From positions 124,001-188,000 of the forward strand of contig WSYJ01000171.1 of the NCBI GenBank assembly GCA_020186115.1: a stretch of DNA of 64,000 nucleotides. Reading direction: 5' to 3'. Made by a program: the position numbers and the translations under genes. The first letter of the stretch is position 1. Every line of letters begins with the position of its first letter. This DNA comes from Histomonas meleagridis. Lineage: Eukaryota; Parabasalia; Tritrichomonadida; Dientamoebidae. The notes beneath the pieces are model-generated. The model was not told the origin of the DNA and ran no database searches. It worked only from the letters and a program-made list of their open reading frames with translations. Positions 60,197 to 64,000 of the stretch are shown piece by piece.

Positions 60197-60961
60197 ATGA
60201 AAATGAATTCAACCGCAGAACATGAAGATGATCGATGGTTCCAAAAATTACAATGGAAAAATCTCATTTGTGCAATAGTCCTTGTTGTTGCTTGGGGATG
60301 TCTTATGTTTTTTGAGCCATTAGAAACTTTTATACCTTTTTCAGATTCACTATCAAGTTTCCCATACATTTATAGTGGTTTCTTTGATGATTTAATATAT
60401 AGTATTGGTTGCCTCCTGGTCGTTTGGGTATTCTTTTTTATTCTTTATAAACTTCAAAGTTGGAAAAAATATGATAAATATTTCAGAACTTTCTCTCTTG
60501 TTGCAATATTTTGGGGACATATTATCTCGTTTGGGTTTACTAATATTTTCGTTGTTTTGATGAATACATTCTTCGGTCGTCCAAAACCAGATTATTTTGC
60601 TCGTTGCGGTAAAGATGTTTCTCCATCAGAATGTACTATTTTATCTAAGACAGAACTTAGTGATGAATTAAAATCATTTCCATCTGTTTATTCAGCAACA
60701 TCGGTTTCATCATTTCTTTTCTTAACTTTATTCATGCAGAAAATGATTAAGAGAAGACCAATTTACATCAACTGTTTATGTATTGTTCCACTTTCCTTAG
60801 GAATTCTCACCGGTTGCTTAAACATTCGACAATATAAATTCCATACAGATGATGTTGTTGGTGGTTTCGTAATTGGATCATTATGCACACTCTTCATTTT
60901 CAAAGGATCTGTTAAGCACATTTTCCCTCGTATTAAGGAAGAGAAAAGCGATGTAATGTGA
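60197..60961 (+). CDS. PAP2-family lipid phosphatase-like protein with degenerate active site
   Basis: The 254-residue protein has about six membrane spans and aligns with lipid phosphate phosphatases. Motif C1 reads with Asn123 for Lys and KP (Lys130) for RP in GRPKPDYFARC. Motif C2 has SFPSVYS (160-166) where SFPSGHS is expected, so the catalytic His is Tyr165. Motif C3 keeps Arg211, His216 and an Asp but with altered spacing. Dephosphorylation of lipid phosphates is therefore doubtful. The protein may be a pseudoenzyme or bind lipids. ATG start. Other PAP2 members with variant motifs exist, so activity is not excluded. Confidence 0.72.
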   Translation: MKMNSTAEHEDDRWFQKLQWKNLICAIVLVVAWGCLMFFEPLETFIPFSDSLSSFPYIYSGFFDDLIYSIGCLLVVWVFFFILYKLQSWKKYDKYFRTFSLVAIFWGHIISFGFTNIFVVLMNTFFGRPKPDYFARCGKDVSPSECTILSKTELSDELKSFPSVYSATSVSSFLFLTLFMQKMIKRRPIYINCLCIVPLSLGILTGCLNIRQYKFHTDDVVGGFVIGSLCTLFIFKGSVKHIFPRIKEEKSDVM

Positions 60962-61943
60962 TTGTTTGTGAGTTAATAAAAACTATTATTTGTTTTTATA
61001 TTAATGGAATTGTTTTAAGTAAAAGTTTGAACAAAGTGAAATAATTCATGACGTGACTAGATTTGAAAGCACAATCACCAATGGTCAATTTGTTATGTAT
61101 TGTCTTCTTTCTCGGAATCCACTTGTCTCATTTTGTAAATTTCTCCTAAATCAAAATGAATCCAGAAAACATAAATTTATTACCCTTTATTCTCAAGATA
61201 TTAATTAAGATTCGTAGTGACACCATTATAATTATAGTTCAACAACAAATCCTTTTAATCCTCTTTGATATCAGAACAGCATCTTATCCTTAAGCAAAAA
61301 GTGTCGCGAAATTTGTGAATTCAATGCTTTACTTCTTTGACACACAAACATTATTCGAGAACAACATAAGAATAAAGCTAATTAAGAAATTGTTCAACGT
61401 TTCCAATTTCTTTAAAGGGCCTACTTTGCTCAGATGATCATTTTTCTTTTAATTCTTCTTAAATCACATAGAGCATGCATAGCATAACACTTATAATTGT
61501 GCAAATTGGATGATAGCAATGCTACATCTTTTATTTCGTAATGATTACATTGAAGCTATTGGTACTTGTTTAGAACAATTAAGAAATGGAATGCGATTTG
61601 CTTATAAAACAATAAATGCAACAACTGAAGGTGTGACACCCGAACAATGTGGTTATTTGTCAAAAGAAGGAATAGTTACTAATTATGTTGATTTACTTCT
61701 TTGTGATGATTGGTATATTTAAAAATATGATAAAAGAGATAATTTTGATTGTAAAGAAATTAGGTTTTTTGCAAAAAATGTTTTCTTAGAATGGAGCCGA
61801 ATGCAAAAATCTGAAAATTCAGATTGGTTAAGCTAGGAGCTGATTAACGTACGAAGAGACGTTAAGTCACTTCAACTTGCATGTGTCATTTTTTTGGAAA
61901 GTGACATTTTTTTACGAACAGGATAAGTCATTTTAATAAATTT
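60962..61943. other. Long intergenic region, no gene seen
   Basis: An ATG-started frame of 70 codons (61510-61722) was weighed and not called: its protein has no recognised domain and ends at a stop with nothing further. A small inverted repeat (AATCTGAA, AA, TTCAGATT) lies at 61808-61825. Otherwise AT-rich. Confidence 0.4.
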
Positions 61944-63070
61944 ATGTGAGTTATCAACAAAAAGTCAAATAATCAAGACGAATGGGAAACAATAAAATCA
62001 ATAAAAGATATTATTTTTAATTTAGATAAAGAAAATATTTTTCTAGCAGCAAATTCTATATTCAACGAATTTTATGAAGAACATCCATTATCATTTGACA
62101 TTATTGTAAGTGAAATAATATATTCATTATTCACCATACGATTAACTGATTCTGATATGTACCTAAACTTTTTAAAAGAAGTTGATAAAATAGAAGAAAA
62201 TAAAAAAAGCGATTTAAGAATATTTAAAATATTTGCAAATTTTCTTATTTGCAAATCTAGACATGAAGCATATTATCTTCTTATAAAAATGATCGATAAT
62301 AATTGTATTGATATAGATATTGTTAGCAAAATAGATTCATTCTATTTCATTCATTATAAAAATTTTTTCGATGAAGTCAATAATATTGATGAACTTAAAA
62401 ATAACAAATGGGAACTTCACAAAAAACTGATTGAAGAAGGAGTTAATCCAAATGAAATTGCGAAAATAATTCGAAATGATGATATAGAAAAACTTCAAGA
62501 AATATCATCACAAACAAATTTTGATTTTAATCAAAAAATTAAAGAATCACTTTATGAAAGATGTTCATTCATTAACAATTGGAATGTTACGTTAATTGAT
62601 TATGCAGCATTTTTTTCATCAGTTAAATGTTTTAAATATTTACTTCTGAATGGTGCGAAAGTAGAAAATACAGGGAAATATGCAGTTGCAGGTGGAAATG
62701 AAGAAATCATTTATGTGAACAAAATCTTTCATCATTTAAATATGCATGTGAAACAGCAATTAAGTTTCATCGCAATGAAATTTTTAAATATATTTATGAA
62801 AATAAAATTTATAAAATAGAAAATTTAGGTGCAAAATGTCTTCTACATCATAATTATGAATTATTTACATATTTACTTGGAGAAGGAATGAAAATTAGCA
62901 ATTTAATTATTAATGAAGCAGCTAAAATTGGAAATATATTTCTTGTTGAATATTATCTTAAAGAAAATCAACTTCCTAAAGATATATTAGTTTTCTCATC
63001 TAAGTCAGGAAATATTGAACTTGTTAAATATATTTTAGATCAAGAAGGAATTGATATTAATGCTAAAAAT
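61944..63070 (+). pseudogene. DUF3447/ankyrin head of locus L7, broken
   Basis: The frame begins ATG (61944) directly followed by TGA, then runs VINKKSNNQDEW and shares the helical region with L5. The DUF3447 segments EGVNPNEIAKIIRND, QTNFDFNQ, ESLYERCSF, LIDYAAFF and GKYAVAGGN are intact. Near 62711-62720 a 4-nt loss relative to the other heads shifts the frame after GGNEEII. Downstream, the ankyrin repeats continue in another frame to IDINAKN at 63070. The stop after the ATG and the shift make it a likely recent pseudogene, although its modules are intact. Confidence 0.75.
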
Positions 63071-63586
63071 ATTCATTTGTTTTATTTAAAATTTATTTTA
63101 ATAATTTAAAATTTAATCGATTTTTTTGGAAATTGCTTAAAATATTTAGAACAGCACTTATGCTCGCATCTGAATATGGTCATACAGAAACTGTTAAATT
63201 GCTTCTTGAACAAGAAGGAATTGATATTAATGCTAAAGATATTTGTTTGTTTTATATGAAATTTGTTTTAATAATTTGATATTTCAAAATAATATTTGGA
63301 AATTATTTAAAATATTTTATACAGCACTTATTTTGGCATCTTGGATGGGTCATACAGAAACTGTTAAATTGCTTCTTGCACAAAAGGGTATTGACATTAA
63401 TGCTCAAGATATTTGTTTGTTTTATTTGATATTTATTTTGATAATTTGGAAGCTCATTATAACATTTGGAAACTATTTATAATATTTGAAACAGCACTTG
63501 ATTATGCAGAAGAGGATATTCATATGGAAATAGTTCAATTACTTTTAGAGCAAAAAGGAATGCATGGTATCGATATTGGTGATTAA
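63071..63586 (+). repeat. Ankyrin module array of locus L7
   Basis: Two full 90-nt modules start at 63151 (TALMLASEYGH) and 63321 (TALILASWMGH), followed by a cap at 63491 (TALDYAEEDIH) with a TAA at 63584-63586. All three spacers are exactly 80 nt (63071-63150, 63241-63320, 63411-63490), so the period is exactly 170. Spacers 2 and 3 are nearly identical over their first 15 nt and share the ATTTGGA element at positions 54-60. Confidence 0.85.
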
Positions 63587-64000
63587 GATAAAATGAAATA
63601 AATTGGATATCTCTAAGACAACAATCAAAATAAAGCAATCGAGAGATATTGGAAATATAATAATAAAAATTTCATTTTTAGCAATAATCTTATTTAATTT
63701 ATTATTTATAAAATGAACATATATGTGAATTGGAATAAATCTCTATTTTGAAAAATAATATTAACAAAGTACTGAAAAGTTTTAAGTCAGGTATGAAATG
63801 TCAAAAATCTCTTCTATGTTTCACTAAATGAATAATACTTAATTCAAATTGTATTAAATGAAATGTTTTCGAATGTATATTCTTAGATTTCGGTGAAATA
63901 AGTTCCATCGAAACTTGTTAACTTATTATATCCATAGAATAAATACTTACCAAAATGTTTAAATTTTACTTTTTGTAAGTTGAAACAATTATTAAATGTT
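63587..64000. other. Terminal intergenic region, nothing seen
   Basis: AT-rich end of the window after locus L7, with no ORF, repeat or RNA gene that could be supported. Confidence 0.4.

Noticed and set aside
61510..61722. 70-codon plus-strand ORF
   Set aside because: No recognised domain, isolated in a long intergenic region; chance frame cannot be excluded.

Overview
The window looks like nuclear DNA of a parabasalid protist, most likely Tritrichomonas foetus or a close relative. This is inference from gene content; no database was searched. The evidence is a very AT-rich background, closely spaced genes mostly in single uninterrupted reading frames, a NifU-type Fe-S protein with a short hydrogenosome-style presequence (389-691), a leishmanolysin/GP63-like surface metalloprotease (15202-17247), and a family of DUF3447-plus-ankyrin loci. 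No complete transposon, rRNA, CRISPR array or recognisable virus was seen.

Layout. 1-3560: gene tail, tRNA-Ser(UGA), NFU-like gene, ankyrin locus L1. 4057-10410: AKT-like kinase, decayed ankyrin array L2, CCR4-like protein, nucleotide-sugar-type transporter, SCAMP-like protein. 11008-15166: the largest ankyrin locus, L3, and a 22-bp minisatellite. 15202-31017: GP63, DH-PH-FYVE protein, MATE transporter, caspase-like and RNase III-like pseudoenzymes, TOR kinase, R1R2R3 Myb. 31707-39978: CC2D1-like and Mo25 proteins, a surface-protein fragment, ankyrin locus L4 and a small acidic protein. 40086-49133: metallo-beta-lactamase protein, double AAA ATPase, small basic protein, ankyrin locus L5, eIF2B-beta. 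49903-60961: ceramide-synthase-like TLC protein, Sec7-PH ARF-GEF, inositol phosphate kinase, APC6-like TPR protein with a repeated 3' end, a 1359-residue solenoid, PAP2-like protein. 61944-63586: ankyrin locus L7. Genes lie on both strands with no operon logic. Many belong to growth or membrane signalling (TOR, AKT-like, Mo25, inositol kinase, ARF-GEF, RhoGEF-FYVE).

The most unusual signal is in the ankyrin loci L1, L3, L4, L5 and L7. Each has a head ORF with the DUF3447-type domain. Downstream is an array of about 90-nt modules, each an intact 29-30-codon ankyrin repeat, and each array ends in a short capping module with its own stop codon. Between modules lie AT-rich spacers that usually contain stops. 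By hand measurement 26 of 37 spacers are exactly 80 nt; seven of the rest form a 60-66 nt class. A (A/T)TTTGG element sits at a fixed place about 21-27 nt before the next module. The 170-nt period is not a multiple of three, so successive modules change frame, yet all 15 full modules of L3 are open. This suggests selection on the modules as parts of one product with the spacers removed, or on modules kept as cassettes. Canonical GT-AG boundaries are not found at fixed positions. L2 shows what real decay looks like: stops and indels inside the modules.

Secondary signals are enzyme-fold proteins that have lost catalytic residues (CCR4-like, RNase III-like, caspase-like, PAP2-like), a TOR whose rapamycin pocket is altered, and ACGATA/TATCGT motifs upstream of several genes in a window that also encodes a three-repeat Myb protein.
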